NCBI GenBank assembly: GCA_028281865.1
Contig: JANQJB010000074.1
Coordinates: 37,520-101,519 of the forward strand
Length of the DNA: 64,000 nt
Direction of reading: 5' to 3'
Source: Marinagarivorans sp.
GTDB taxonomy: Bacteria; Pseudomonadota; Gammaproteobacteria; Pseudomonadales; Cellvibrionaceae
The stretch's first letter is position 1. Each line of letters begins with the position of its first letter. Below are positions 46,812 to 55,196 of this stretch, one piece after another. The notes beneath the pieces are model-generated. The model did not search any database. It was not told the origin of the DNA and saw only the letters and a list, made by a program, of their open reading frames with translations. The position numbers and the translations under genes are program-made.

Positions 46812-46835
46812 AAAGCAGCAGCGCGATAGTTTGTT

Positions 46836-47987
46836 ATGGCTGAGAACGACAGTACTCAAGAAAAAACGGAAGAAGCCACCCCGAAACGGAAGGAGAAGGC
46901 CCGCGAGGAAGGGCAGGTTCCGCGTTCGCGTGAGTTAACGACGACGGCGGTTTTAGTTATTGGGACAGCGGGTTTATGGATTTTTGGCGGCTACATGGCG
47001 GCGATTATGATGAAGATCATGAGTCTCAACTTTTCCTTGGAGCGTGAGGTTTTGTTTGATGAAGCTTTTATGTTGACTCAGTTGGGTATTTCTTTTGCAG
47101 ATGCAATGTGGATGTTGCTACCTCTTTTTGCGTTGCTGGCGCTGGCAGCAATTCTTGGACCCATCGCGTTGGGGGGCTGGTTATTTAGTTCGAAAGCTAT
47201 CATGCCAAAACTAAATCGTATGGACCCCATTGCTGGACTAAAACGGATGTTTTCGATGAAATCCTTGATGGAACTTTTTAAAGCGATTGGCAAGGTTTTG
47301 GTTGTAATGGTTGTTGGCTATGTTGTGCTTAAGGTATTTGCGCGCGAAATTATGAGTTTAAGTGAGTTGCCGATTGCCCAAGGTTTAGCTGATTCTCTTG
47401 AACTCAGTGCTTTGGCTGCACTTATTCTTGCGTGTTCAACTATCGTAGTGGCGGTAATTGATGTTCCGTTTCAAATTTTTGATCACGCTAAAAAGTTACG
47501 CATGTCTAAGCAGGACGTAAAAGACGAACACAAGGATGCTGAAGGAAAGCCGGAAGTAAAAAGTCGCATTAGGCAATTGCAAAGAGAAATGGCCCAGCGA
47601 CGTATGATGGAAAAGGTTCCTGAGGCAGATGTTGTAATTACCAACCCGACGCATTTTTCGGTCGCGTTGCGTTATGATCCGCAGACGATGGATACGCCCA
47701 TTCTTGTGGCTAAAGGTGTCGATCATATCGCGCTTAAAATTCGTGAAATTGCTAAGGCGCATAAAGTTGAATTTGTGCAGTCGCCGATTTTGGCTAGGGC
47801 TGTTTACTACACGACCGAACTTGAAAATCCAATTCCAGGTGGTCTGTATGTCGCTGTTGCTCAGGTGTTGGCGTATGTTTTTCAACTGCGTGATTTTAGG
47901 CGAGGCAGAGGTGAAAAGCCTGCGTACCCTCGCAATATTCAGGTGCCGCGTGATTTACATTACGACGCGAATGGCAAGCAAAACTAG
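46836..47987 (+). CDS. flhB: Flagellar export switch protein FlhB
   Basis: 383 residues. Four membrane helices between about 30 and 210 and a cytoplasmic domain with the self-cleavage site Asn270-Pro-Thr-His273 in VITNPTHFSVAL. It switches the export apparatus from hook to filament substrates after FliK signalling. The N-terminus ENDSTQEKTEEATPKRKEKA is typical. It is the last flagellar gene of this block; flhA, which usually follows, is absent here. Confidence 0.96.
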   Translation: MAENDSTQEKTEEATPKRKEKAREEGQVPRSRELTTTAVLVIGTAGLWIFGGYMAAIMMKIMSLNFSLEREVLFDEAFMLTQLGISFADAMWMLLPLFALLALAAILGPIALGGWLFSSKAIMPKLNRMDPIAGLKRMFSMKSLMELFKAIGKVLVVMVVGYVVLKVFAREIMSLSELPIAQGLADSLELSALAALILACSTIVVAVIDVPFQIFDHAKKLRMSKQDVKDEHKDAEGKPEVKSRIRQLQREMAQRRMMEKVPEADVVITNPTHFSVALRYDPQTMDTPILVAKGVDHIALKIREIAKAHKVEFVQSPILARAVYYTTELENPIPGGLYVAVAQVLAYVFQLRDFRRGRGEKPAYPRNIQVPRDLHYDANGKQN

Positions 47988-48035
47988 AGATTGCTATTTA
48001 GCTGGCGATGTTTTAACTACCATAACTAAAACATT

Positions 48036-48064
48036 GCCGCCCAATAAAATTTGGCGGCTTTATG
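48036..48064 (+). terminator. Probable terminator after flhB
   Basis: GCCGCC and GGCGGC form a GC-rich stem (48036-48041 and 48053-48058) with an A/T-rich loop, followed by TTTAT. It lies 50 bases after flhB. The T-run is short, so efficiency is uncertain. Confidence 0.5.
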
Positions 48065-48178
48065 TGAAGAGCCTTGATCTTATTGGGCTCGTATTGGCCT
48101 GCGGCCAATGGTGGTACGTCCTATACCACATTAACCCACCAATTAAAGATAGTTGCTGGGCTGGGTTAATAAAATAAG

Positions 48179-48463
48179 TTATTTCCAATACTGACAATAA
48201 TATGCGGTATCGTCTGCAATTTCTAAATCAAATTTGCTTTTTTCAGGTACTTCAAAACTTTGCCCTTCGCGAAAGGATTGCCAGTCATCTGTATCGGGTA
48301 ACTTTACCTTCATTGCGCCGGAAATTATGTGCATCGTTTCTTTTTCTGCAGTTGAAAATTGATATTTGCCTGGACTCATAACGCCAACTGTTGCGGGTAA
48401 TGTTGCGCTTTGAAATGCTATTGATTTCACTTTGCCTTCAAAGTATTCACTGACTTTCAACAT
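48179..48463 (-). CDS. ppnP: Pyrimidine/purine nucleoside phosphorylase PpnP
   Basis: 94 residues, a single small cupin domain of the PpnP (YaiE) family. Motifs are YFEGKVKSIAFQ, GVMSPGKYQFSTAEKETMHI and FREGQSFEVPEKSKFDLEI. It cleaves diverse nucleosides by phosphorolysis. It is a stand-alone gene converging on flhB. Confidence 0.9.
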   Translation of the reverse strand: MLKVSEYFEGKVKSIAFQSATLPATVGVMSPGKYQFSTAEKETMHIISGAMKVKLPDTDDWQSFREGQSFEVPEKSKFDLEIADDTAYYCQYWK

Positions 48464-48567
48464 AGAAGTTCCTTAATAGAAATTAGCTGTGCGTGATAAA
48501 AGTTTTAAATTCTTTTTGATTGGTGAGTTGTACTCAGCGTCAAGCAATTTGTCGGTTTCAAGCAAGC

Positions 48568-49299
48568 TTATTCGTCTAATTGCTTTAATAGCGTATCGCG
48601 TGCTTGATTAACTTGCGCTGCGAGAAAATCGCTGCCGCCTCGATCGGGGTGTAGTTTGTTAATAAGTTTACGATGCGCAGCGATGATTTCTTTGCGTGTC
48701 GGATTACCGCTCAATCCCAGAATTTCAAGCGCGTCTTGTGTTTGCAGTATGGTGCTTGGCGGTGGAGGTGCTTCGTTTTGTTCTGCGCTGGCAAACCCCA
48801 TGCTTTGTCGGATGGCTTTAATTAAGTAATAGGATTTTTTATCGCGTGTTTCGTAGTAGTCTTGTAATTCCTGTAATTGTTCTTTTGATAAATTTTCGAT
48901 TGATGTATCGGCATAGGGTCCTTTTAATACTCGACCGCTATAGGTAGCGGTACTGACGGTAACATGTATATGTAAATATTGTGTTTTAAATGTTGCTTTG
49001 CCGCCGGTTTTCATAAACCAGAATTTTGCAGTTGTCATCCCAAAACGTGCGAATGGAACGAGTATTGCCAGTAGGGCGCCGATTGGGTGGATTTTTCCCG
49101 TCGCTGAACCTATCAGTATCGCGACTAACACGATACCGACGACAATTTTGATCATCAGAGACTTGTTGTTGGAATTTGTGTTATCGGAGTTTTTTTTGTC
49201 AGCGCTTTTTTTTCCTTTTGCAGAATTGTTTTGGAATTTGTGTATTAACGTGAATACCACGAGTAAAACCGCAAGCGCTATTATTATTCGTAAAATCAT
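48568..49299 (-). CDS. Membrane-anchored DnaJ-domain protein
   Basis: 243 residues. Membrane helices lie at about 2-17 and 48-66, with possibly a third at 72-88, separated by a Lys/Asn-rich segment. The C-terminal J domain (about 186-243) carries the HPD motif in NKLHPDRGGSDFL. J proteins stimulate the ATPase of DnaK; membrane-tethered ones with a C-terminal J domain resemble Pam18/TIM14 type. The client is unknown. An inverted-repeat element begins 39 bases upstream of its start. Confidence 0.88.
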   Translation of the reverse strand: MILRIIIALAVLLVVFTLIHKFQNNSAKGKKSADKKNSDNTNSNNKSLMIKIVVGIVLVAILIGSATGKIHPIGALLAILVPFARFGMTTAKFWFMKTGGKATFKTQYLHIHVTVSTATYSGRVLKGPYADTSIENLSKEQLQELQDYYETRDKKSYYLIKAIRQSMGFASAEQNEAPPPPSTILQTQDALEILGLSGNPTRKEIIAAHRKLINKLHPDRGGSDFLAAQVNQARDTLLKQLDE

Positions 49300-49337
49300 G
49301 CTATTTCTGCGAAAAATTAATAATTAAAATCACTGCC

Positions 49338-49593
49338 GAGGCATGAATCGGGGCTTGTTTTCAAGACCCCCCTTAACCCCGGCAAGCCGGTCCGGCCAAC
49401 AATATTAAATTGTTGTCGTTCGAGCTACGCGCAAAGCAGCGCTTTGCAAACGCTTGCCTCACCCATGGGGGCTCGAACGCGCGCACCGGAAATTGCTCCG
49501 GAACGCCGGACCGCTGCATTTCCGGTATTTCCTCCCTCCATGGCGGTCATCCCGCGCGCGACGGTCTTGAAAACAAGCCCCAATCCCTGCCTC
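49338..49593. mobile_element. 256-bp inverted-repeat element, copy 1
   Basis: Ends are imperfect 30-bp inverted repeats: the left one starts GAGGCATGAATCGGGG and both share CTTGTTTTCAAGAC. The interior matches the element at 51956-52212 in reverse orientation over nearly its full length, for example GCAAAGCAGCGCTTTGCAAA and CCGGTCCGGCCAACAATATT. No transposase. It lies between the J-protein start and the 3' end of ppx (26 bases away), so it is read as the 3' region of the ppx transcript. Confidence 0.8.
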
Positions 49594-49618
49594 TCAGAGT
49601 TTATGAGGCAGTAGTGAA

Positions 49619-51097
49619 TTAAAATTCAAGCGTCAGCCCCACATTTTGCCAATGATTGGCTTCTTGTTCGAGCCCCGCATAAGTTAAGGGGTGTTGCTCT
49701 AACCAACCGTCTTTAAAATGCAGCCGATAATGCGAACCCGATTGGATAAGGTCTGGCAGTTTTTTCAGTGTCTCGCGGCGGCGGTTGATCAAAACTGCAA
49801 GACGCAAGCAAGCGACAATAGGCAATATCGCGTCCAGTGCAGCATCGTCCGTTTCCTGTAAGCGCTCAAAGCTCAATTTCTTACGATGCGAGCGCACTAA
49901 ATTTGCCAGAATATATTGTTCGTATCGGCCAAAACCACCGAGGTCGCTGTGTCGCAAAATATAATAACCGTGGTGGTGGTGTCCCGAATGGGAAATCGCC
50001 ATACCTATTTCATGCAGTTGCGCGGCCCAGCGTAAAATCTTAGTGCGCGATACCGAGGGCAGCATCGGGCATTCAATTTGCGTCCAAAAATGCAAAGCCG
50101 TGTTTTTAACGCGCTCAGCTTGTTCTTCATCGATTTGGTAGTTACTTTGCAGTTTTTCAACGGTATGAATGCGGGTGTCGATGATTTCGTCGCTGAGTCT
50201 GCCAAGTGTGTCAAATATTAACCCTTCTTTTAGCGTCGCATCGGCGATATGGAGTTTGTCGAACTCGAGTTCGTCAAAAATGGCTAGCAATATTGCGATG
50301 CCGGCGGGTAGTACTTCTTTGCGTAATTTAGGGACGTCGCCGGAGACAATTTGGCCGTCCTCGATAAGGCGATTTTTAAGTCCTATTAATGCTTGACGAG
50401 TAATGATGGCACCGCCGCATTCGTCAGAGACCAAGTCTGCGATTGCTCTAATTGTGCCGGATGTCCCGTAGGCGATATCCCACCCGTGTTCGCTGTAATT
50501 GTGGCTAATGAGTTCCAAATCGGCACGCGCTGCTAGATACGCTCTTCGCATTGATTTTTCGTTTAAGCCATCGCGCAAAAAAAGTTCGGTGAACGCTACG
50601 CACCCCATGCTTAAACTTTCGAGCAGTTCAGGCTCCTGATCCTGCCCGATAATAAATTCTGTGCTCGCACCGCCGATGTCGATCACGAGACGCTGATTGC
50701 CATCGTTGATCACGGTATGTGATAAGCCAGAGTAGACTAAACGTGCCTCCTCAAAGCCGGAGACAATCTCGATAGGGTGGCCAAGTGCCGCTTCAGCACG
50801 CTTTAAAAAGCTTCGTGCATCTTGTGCGGTGCGCAAGGTTTTTGTGCCTACGGCTCGCACTTGACTAGGGGGGATTTTCTTTAGGCGTTCGCCAAAACGC
50901 TTTAAGCATTCAATTGAACGTTGCTTGGCATCTTCGGATAAATTACCTTCAGAATTTAAACCGCGCGCGAGTTGGACCATGGTTTTTTCACGGTCGACGG
51001 TTTCGAGTTGGCCACCATTGAGTCGAGCGACAAGAAGGTGGAAACTATTGGACCCTAAGTCCACAGCAGCGAAATACGGCGAATCTATCTGGTTCAT
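49619..51097 (-). CDS. ppx: Exopolyphosphatase Ppx/GppA
   Basis: 492 residues. Ppx/GppA family: the actin-like ATPase fold starts with YFAAVDLGSNSFHLLVARL, followed by GTKTLRTA, VIDIGGASTEFIIG and GCVAF. The C-terminal HD-like domain holds LHEIGMAISHSGHHHHGYYI. It releases phosphate from polyphosphate or hydrolyses pppGpp. It is flanked on its 3' side by the first of two related inverted-repeat elements. Confidence 0.93.
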   Translation of the reverse strand: MNQIDSPYFAAVDLGSNSFHLLVARLNGGQLETVDREKTMVQLARGLNSEGNLSEDAKQRSIECLKRFGERLKKIPPSQVRAVGTKTLRTAQDARSFLKRAEAALGHPIEIVSGFEEARLVYSGLSHTVINDGNQRLVIDIGGASTEFIIGQDQEPELLESLSMGCVAFTELFLRDGLNEKSMRRAYLAARADLELISHNYSEHGWDIAYGTSGTIRAIADLVSDECGGAIITRQALIGLKNRLIEDGQIVSGDVPKLRKEVLPAGIAILLAIFDELEFDKLHIADATLKEGLIFDTLGRLSDEIIDTRIHTVEKLQSNYQIDEEQAERVKNTALHFWTQIECPMLPSVSRTKILRWAAQLHEIGMAISHSGHHHHGYYILRHSDLGGFGRYEQYILANLVRSHRKKLSFERLQETDDAALDAILPIVACLRLAVLINRRRETLKKLPDLIQSGSHYRLHFKDGWLEQHPLTYAGLEQEANHWQNVGLTLEF

Positions 51098-51298
51098 ACG
51101 TAAGGTGTTGTTCTGCCTCGCTTTTGTAAATCAAGCGGCTATGGTCGTGATCATTTCGCCGAGTGTCAAGTCATCGTAACTGAGTCTAAAGCTTTTAAGT
51201 TAAAGGAATTTGGATAGAATACCGCCTTTTTACAGGTGCATGAGTTTCTATTGTCCGAAATCTTGTAAGTGCCTTCCAAAAATACAGCAGGTTAATAA

Positions 51299-51919
51299 AT
51301 GAGCAGTGTTAAGCCAAAATCTAAGAATTATTTCGGTATCGACGTGTTAAAAATGAGTCACCCTGAAATTCGGCACTTGAAAAAAAAGTCCGATGATCAT
51401 ACCCATCACGGGAATAAAGTTTGGGACTCAAGTTTGGTCTTAATGGATTATATGAGTGCCTTTCCACTGAAACGCAAAACGCGTGTACTTGAGGTAGGTT
51501 GTGGTTGGGGGATCACCGGAATGTTCTGTGCAAAAAACTTTAATGCTGAAGTCACCGGTGTCGATATTGATTCATATGTATTTCCTTTTTTGCAATTGCA
51601 CGCGCGCCTCAATGACGTTGAGATAGAAACGGTGCAGGCGGACTTTGGGAAAATTAATGGTGAAATGCTAATTGAATTTGACTTGCTTGTCGGCGGTGAT
51701 ATTTGCTTTTGGGATGATATGACTAAGCCTTTATTTAGCCTCGTAAAAAGGGCGCATAACCACGGGGTTAGATGTTTGATTGCTGACCCCGGTCGTTCTC
51801 CGTTCGATAAACTGGCCGAAAAAGCGTGCAAACAATTAGGGGCAGAGGTAGAGCGTTGGAACGTGCCACACCCGCACAATGTCTCCTGTGATGTGCTGGA
51901 CGTGCCGCCACTTTTTTAG
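51299..51919 (+). CDS. Class I SAM-dependent methyltransferase (METTL21-like)
   Basis: 206 residues, cytoplasmic. The N-terminal DDHTHHGNKVWDSSLVLMDY and the SAM-binding motif RVLEVGCGWGITGMFCAKN resemble the Methyltransf_16 (METTL21/lysine methyltransferase) family. VTGVDIDSYVF supplies the acidic ribose-binding position. Substrate unknown. It is divergent from ppx and ends 36 bases before the second inverted-repeat element. Confidence 0.8.
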   Translation: MSSVKPKSKNYFGIDVLKMSHPEIRHLKKKSDDHTHHGNKVWDSSLVLMDYMSAFPLKRKTRVLEVGCGWGITGMFCAKNFNAEVTGVDIDSYVFPFLQLHARLNDVEIETVQADFGKINGEMLIEFDLLVGGDICFWDDMTKPLFSLVKRAHNHGVRCLIADPGRSPFDKLAEKACKQLGAEVERWNVPHPHNVSCDVLDVPPLF

Positions 51920-51955
51920 CTTGCATGTGATTACTTTTCTACCTGACAAAGTTGA

Positions 51956-52212
51956 GAGGTATGAATTGGGGGTTGTTTTCAAGACCGTCGCGCGCTGGAT
52001 GACCTCCATGGAAGGAGGAAATACTGGAAATGCAGGAGCGATTTCCAGTGCTCGCGCGATCGAGCCCCTATGGGTGAGGCAAGCGTTTGCAAAGCGCTGC
52101 TTTGCGCGTGCCTCGAACGACAACAATTTAATATTGTTGGCCGGACCGGCTCGCCGGGGTTAAGGGGGGACGCCTAGTCCGTGTCTTGAAAACAACCCCC
52201 AATTCATGCCTC
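51956..52212. mobile_element. 257-bp inverted-repeat element, copy 2
   Basis: Ends are near-perfect 30-bp inverted repeats (29 of 30), beginning GAGGTATGAATTGGGGG at the left; the right end is the complement of GAGGCATGAATTGGGGG. It is the reverse complement of the copy at 49338-49593 with small indels near one end. No transposase. It follows the methyltransferase gene, and relative to that transcript it has the same orientation as copy 1 has relative to ppx. Confidence 0.8.
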
Positions 52213-52563
52213 GGTGGTCACAAATAAAATTACTCGTTTTTTCCTGTTTAGATTTCTATTAATTTACAAACAACTTGCGGGAAAGCCAGTATGTGGTTCT
52301 AGCAAGCGATTCTCGGCCTGGCTTTCGGGCTCTAAAGGCAGTTTACATATTTTGCTTTGCGATAAGAGCAAATTTTCTAGCGTCATTTAATTCTGAGTGA
52401 AGCGCGATATGTGTGTGACTCAGTTCACGGTGTGTTCTAAACTCAAAGCAAATAAAATGTTTGACAAGATTAAATTGTCGAACAAATGATTGTTTAAAAA
52501 GCAGTTAAAAAATAAGTAGTTAAAAACTTAGTTGTTAAAAGAAAGAAGGTTAAGGAGAATTCG
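52213..52563. other. Upstream region of the 148-residue gene
   Basis: About 350 bp, AT-rich. It ends in four degenerate 15-bp units around TTAAAAAATAAGTAG between about 52490 and 52549, the last running into the AAGGAG ribosome site. No promoter could be fixed with confidence. Confidence 0.5.
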
Positions 52564-53010
52564 ATGCGCCCGACTGACAATACAAAAAATTTTATTAATC
52601 CACTTGACGAAATTGTCGAGGATCTTTGTTTTGGTGTACAGCTCTATCGCAAAGCGGCCTTTCACGCAGAAGATTACGATATCCAATCGATTTTGCTCGA
52701 CTTAGCAGACTCGCGTGATTACGCATTGGCGAACATTTTGCCCTACACCAGTGTTATGGAAAAGGGGTTACAGGTTAAGTTTCGCACGGAAATAGCGCGC
52801 AGTCGCAAGATTTTTGATGTGATAAAAGAGCTTGGTAAAGATCGTGATTTAGTTGTCGTCAGCCAAATCGAGGGAGAAACACTTGCCGTTATGGAAAAGG
52901 TAATACAGACGACCGGGAACGACTTAGTCAGCCGTATTGTTATGGATCTTGCCGTTAAGTTCGAAAAGAAATTAAATCAACTTCTCAATTCATCTCCGCT
53001 AGTTGCGTAA
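52564..53010 (+). CDS. Hypothetical helical protein, possibly four-helix bundle
   Basis: 148 residues, almost entirely helical, with no signal or membrane segment. The N-terminal part EIVEDLCFGVQLYRKAAFHA and LADSRDYALANIL vaguely resembles DUF2383/PA2169-type ferritin-like bundles, in which the first helix pair contacts AAE and R residues. Iron-ligand residues are not evident. AAGGAG precedes the ATG. Stand-alone gene with a tandem-repeat leader. Function unknown. Confidence 0.6.
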   Translation: MRPTDNTKNFINPLDEIVEDLCFGVQLYRKAAFHAEDYDIQSILLDLADSRDYALANILPYTSVMEKGLQVKFRTEIARSRKIFDVIKELGKDRDLVVVSQIEGETLAVMEKVIQTTGNDLVSRIVMDLAVKFEKKLNQLLNSSPLVA

Positions 53011-53073
53011 GACACATTGGCTATTAAAGGTGCCATAGCTTTAGTTTAAATAAATACGGGAACACTTAATCAA

Positions 53074-53886
53074 TTATTTTTCGCGTATTGAGGTTTGCCA
53101 GCCGTGCCATTGCTGCGCTTCATCTCTTGATGGCTGGCGCTTATGCAGTCGCCCATCCCAATTAACGATAACGATGCGATCGATGGCATAGCCGTCGGAG
53201 CGACCTTGAATATCAAGTGAGTAATAACCGGGCTCTAAGCTCAAGCGAACACTATTGTGATCGCTTAGAGCGGATACATCTGAAGACCAAACCCACCAAC
53301 GCCACTGCGTGGCTAACGGCTTGCGCAACTGCGCGCGCATCTCGCGGTTATTGTATGCAAGAAAGTCGCGATCAGAGCCGACATAAACTTTTACCCAGTC
53401 GTTGAAATCAGCAAACCCTTTTTGCCCACCGGTATTGTCAGTTGCATTAGGGGCTTGGCCAGAATTCCTTACGCGCAAACGCACATCGTTGTTTAATTCC
53501 CAATCACGACCAAGTCCACCGTTTGGCGCGGCTTGACGTGAATACAGATGAACTTGGTAAAGCCCACCTTTAGTAATCTTTATCGGGTAACTCAAGAACT
53601 CGTCGTTGGGTGCTGGAATGCTCTTGTCGCTGTCGCAGGATTTTGTCCAACAGTATTCTATATAACCCTCGCCCGCATAGCCGCTGTGTCGCCTGCTTAT
53701 ACGCCATTTACCTGAGAGTTTGGCTGCTTCAGCTTCGATAACAATGCGCTCGCGCTGCTCAAGAAAGGCAGCCTGAGGTGGATGAAGAAACGGGGCACTG
53801 CAAGCACTGATTAAGCTAGCCAGTGAGAGAGTCAGATAAAACTTTACCAGCTGATGCGCGGGAAATAGTGGCATGCTGAAAACCAA
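53074..53886 (-). CDS. Lipoprotein with CBM6/35-like module
   Basis: 270 residues, lipoprotein signal with Cys29 in SLISACSAPF. The mature part opens IVIEAEAAKLSGKWRISRRH and ends YYSLDIQGRSDGYAIDRIVI, the beginning and end of a CBM6/CBM35-like beta-sandwich, where an EAE start and DGYAIDR..I end are typical of the family. The middle has NNDVRLRVRNSG and FNDWVKVYVG. It probably binds a carbohydrate at the cell surface. No catalytic domain is present. Confidence 0.7.
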   Translation of the reverse strand: MVFSMPLFPAHQLVKFYLTLSLASLISACSAPFLHPPQAAFLEQRERIVIEAEAAKLSGKWRISRRHSGYAGEGYIEYCWTKSCDSDKSIPAPNDEFLSYPIKITKGGLYQVHLYSRQAAPNGGLGRDWELNNDVRLRVRNSGQAPNATDNTGGQKGFADFNDWVKVYVGSDRDFLAYNNREMRAQLRKPLATQWRWWVWSSDVSALSDHNSVRLSLEPGYYSLDIQGRSDGYAIDRIVIVNWDGRLHKRQPSRDEAQQWHGWQTSIREK

Positions 53887-53941
53887 CGGGCGGTAACTAA
53901 GCGGCAGTGCACTGCGAGAATGCCCTGCCGACTTATTCGTT

Positions 53942-54700
53942 TTATGCAGGTGCAGTGGCCTCTTCCGCAGAAGGTGCCGATTGCGCAGCTTTTTGAATTA
54001 GAGGTTGGAAGTTTTTCATCGAGTGGAAGTGATGGTATATCAGCTCCAACGCGTCATTTTTAAAGAACTCCAGAATTTTTTCTTCTGGCAAAGCCTTAAA
54101 TTTCTCGCGATTGATTGTTTGGAAGCCCGAGATACCGCGCTCCTTGCCATCTGGGGTTTTATACTTAGCCGACATCGGCTCCAATAGCTCGTTTTCTCGC
54201 AAAAATCGGCACAGCAATTGTGTCATTTTGTATTGCTGTTGATAGTCGTCCATAAAGTTGAGTACGCTTTTCAAATATTCGCTTTGCTCTCCGTCTTCAA
54301 GAAACAGGCGGTCGCCTTCGCCGTCGTAGTTGCAGCCTTCAAAGTTCTCGTCGATACACAAGGTGAATTGAGTCTCTTCGTCATTGACAGAGTATATGAA
54401 CGGATAGCGGCGGATAAAGGCCGGAACGTACTCTGCTATCCAGTTCTTGTTCTCGTCGATAAACAGGTTTTGGCCTTGTTGGACACCGGCTATTGCCGCT
54501 GGAAACAGATTGTCGCCCTCGCCAATAAACACAATGGGGTAATCTGAAGACGCTCTCAAAAACTCGATACCGACCAAAGGAATAGTTGCCGTCTCTTCTG
54601 CAAAAGCATAGTTCACGCCTTTTTTAATTGAGAGATCTTTGTGTTTGACGCGCTCAATAGGTACAACGTTTTGGTAAAAAAGCATAGATTTTTCGGTCAT
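53942..54700 (-). CDS. SapC family protein
   Basis: 252 residues. Matches SapC (PF07277): NVVPIERVKHKDLSIKKGVN, ATIPLVGIEFLRASSDYPIV, WIAEYVPAFIRRYPFIYSV and the later GISGFQTINREKFKALP. SapC genes in marine gammaproteobacteria commonly sit near TonB receptors or tryptophan halogenases; here it is single. The molecular function is not known to me. The C-terminus is Ala/Glu-rich. Confidence 0.88.
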   Translation of the reverse strand: MTEKSMLFYQNVVPIERVKHKDLSIKKGVNYAFAEETATIPLVGIEFLRASSDYPIVFIGEGDNLFPAAIAGVQQGQNLFIDENKNWIAEYVPAFIRRYPFIYSVNDEETQFTLCIDENFEGCNYDGEGDRLFLEDGEQSEYLKSVLNFMDDYQQQYKMTQLLCRFLRENELLEPMSAKYKTPDGKERGISGFQTINREKFKALPEEKILEFFKNDALELIYHHFHSMKNFQPLIQKAAQSAPSAEEATAPA

Positions 54701-55196
54701 TGTTTTGGTCCTTTGTCGACAAAAAGCCCCAACCTGTGATGCTTCAATACACTTAGCTGGGGGTGTGAGTTTGAGAACGCGGTAATATACGGCAGTTAAG
54801 ACAGACTGTCGATCTTACGTCCTTTCAGATGATGAAATGCGTGTAAAAACAAGCAAAATGCAACCAAATCGGATTTGATGCGTCTGTTCTAGTGCTTTGT
54901 TATCGCAAACGGCCAATAGTTTGGTATATCATGCGCTACGCAAGGCTTGGCGCAGTATTTGTGCGCTTTATCAGCTAACTTGGCTTTTGTAATTGAAAGC
55001 GGGTTTTAGTGAACAATGGGCTTTAGTGAATATCGGCAAGACGCATACTCTGGGTTCCCTACAGGTTTTCCAACGGTAAAAGGTTCGCTAATTCGCTAAT
55101 TAAGAGATAGTTAGTTTCTAGGTAACTTAATATCTAAGTCACCTAGCAATTGATAAAAGCCGTGTTTTTGAATGTCGTTAATTCTGAAAGCTTAGT
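54701..55196. other. Non-coding region between SapC and ATP-grasp genes
   Basis: 496 bp between divergent genes, with no credible frame. It holds the long hairpin at 55118-55146 (listed separately) and a direct repeat of TTCGCTAA near 55084-55099. Nothing else was recognised. Confidence 0.5.
55118..55146. promoter_or_regulatory. 12-bp inverted repeat upstream of the ATP-grasp gene
   Basis: CTAGGTAACTTA and TAAGTCACCTAG pair at 11 of 12 positions with a 5-base spacer. It ends 50 bases before the ATG, so it could be an operator or a leader hairpin. Confidence 0.45.

Noticed and set aside
49410..49622. Frame beginning MLSFELRAKQRFANA inside the inverted-repeat element, with a similar one at 51836-52126
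   Set aside because: The two look alike only because the DNA element is repeated. No ribosome site, and the frame runs out of the element into flanking DNA in both cases. Better seen as repeat DNA than as a gene.
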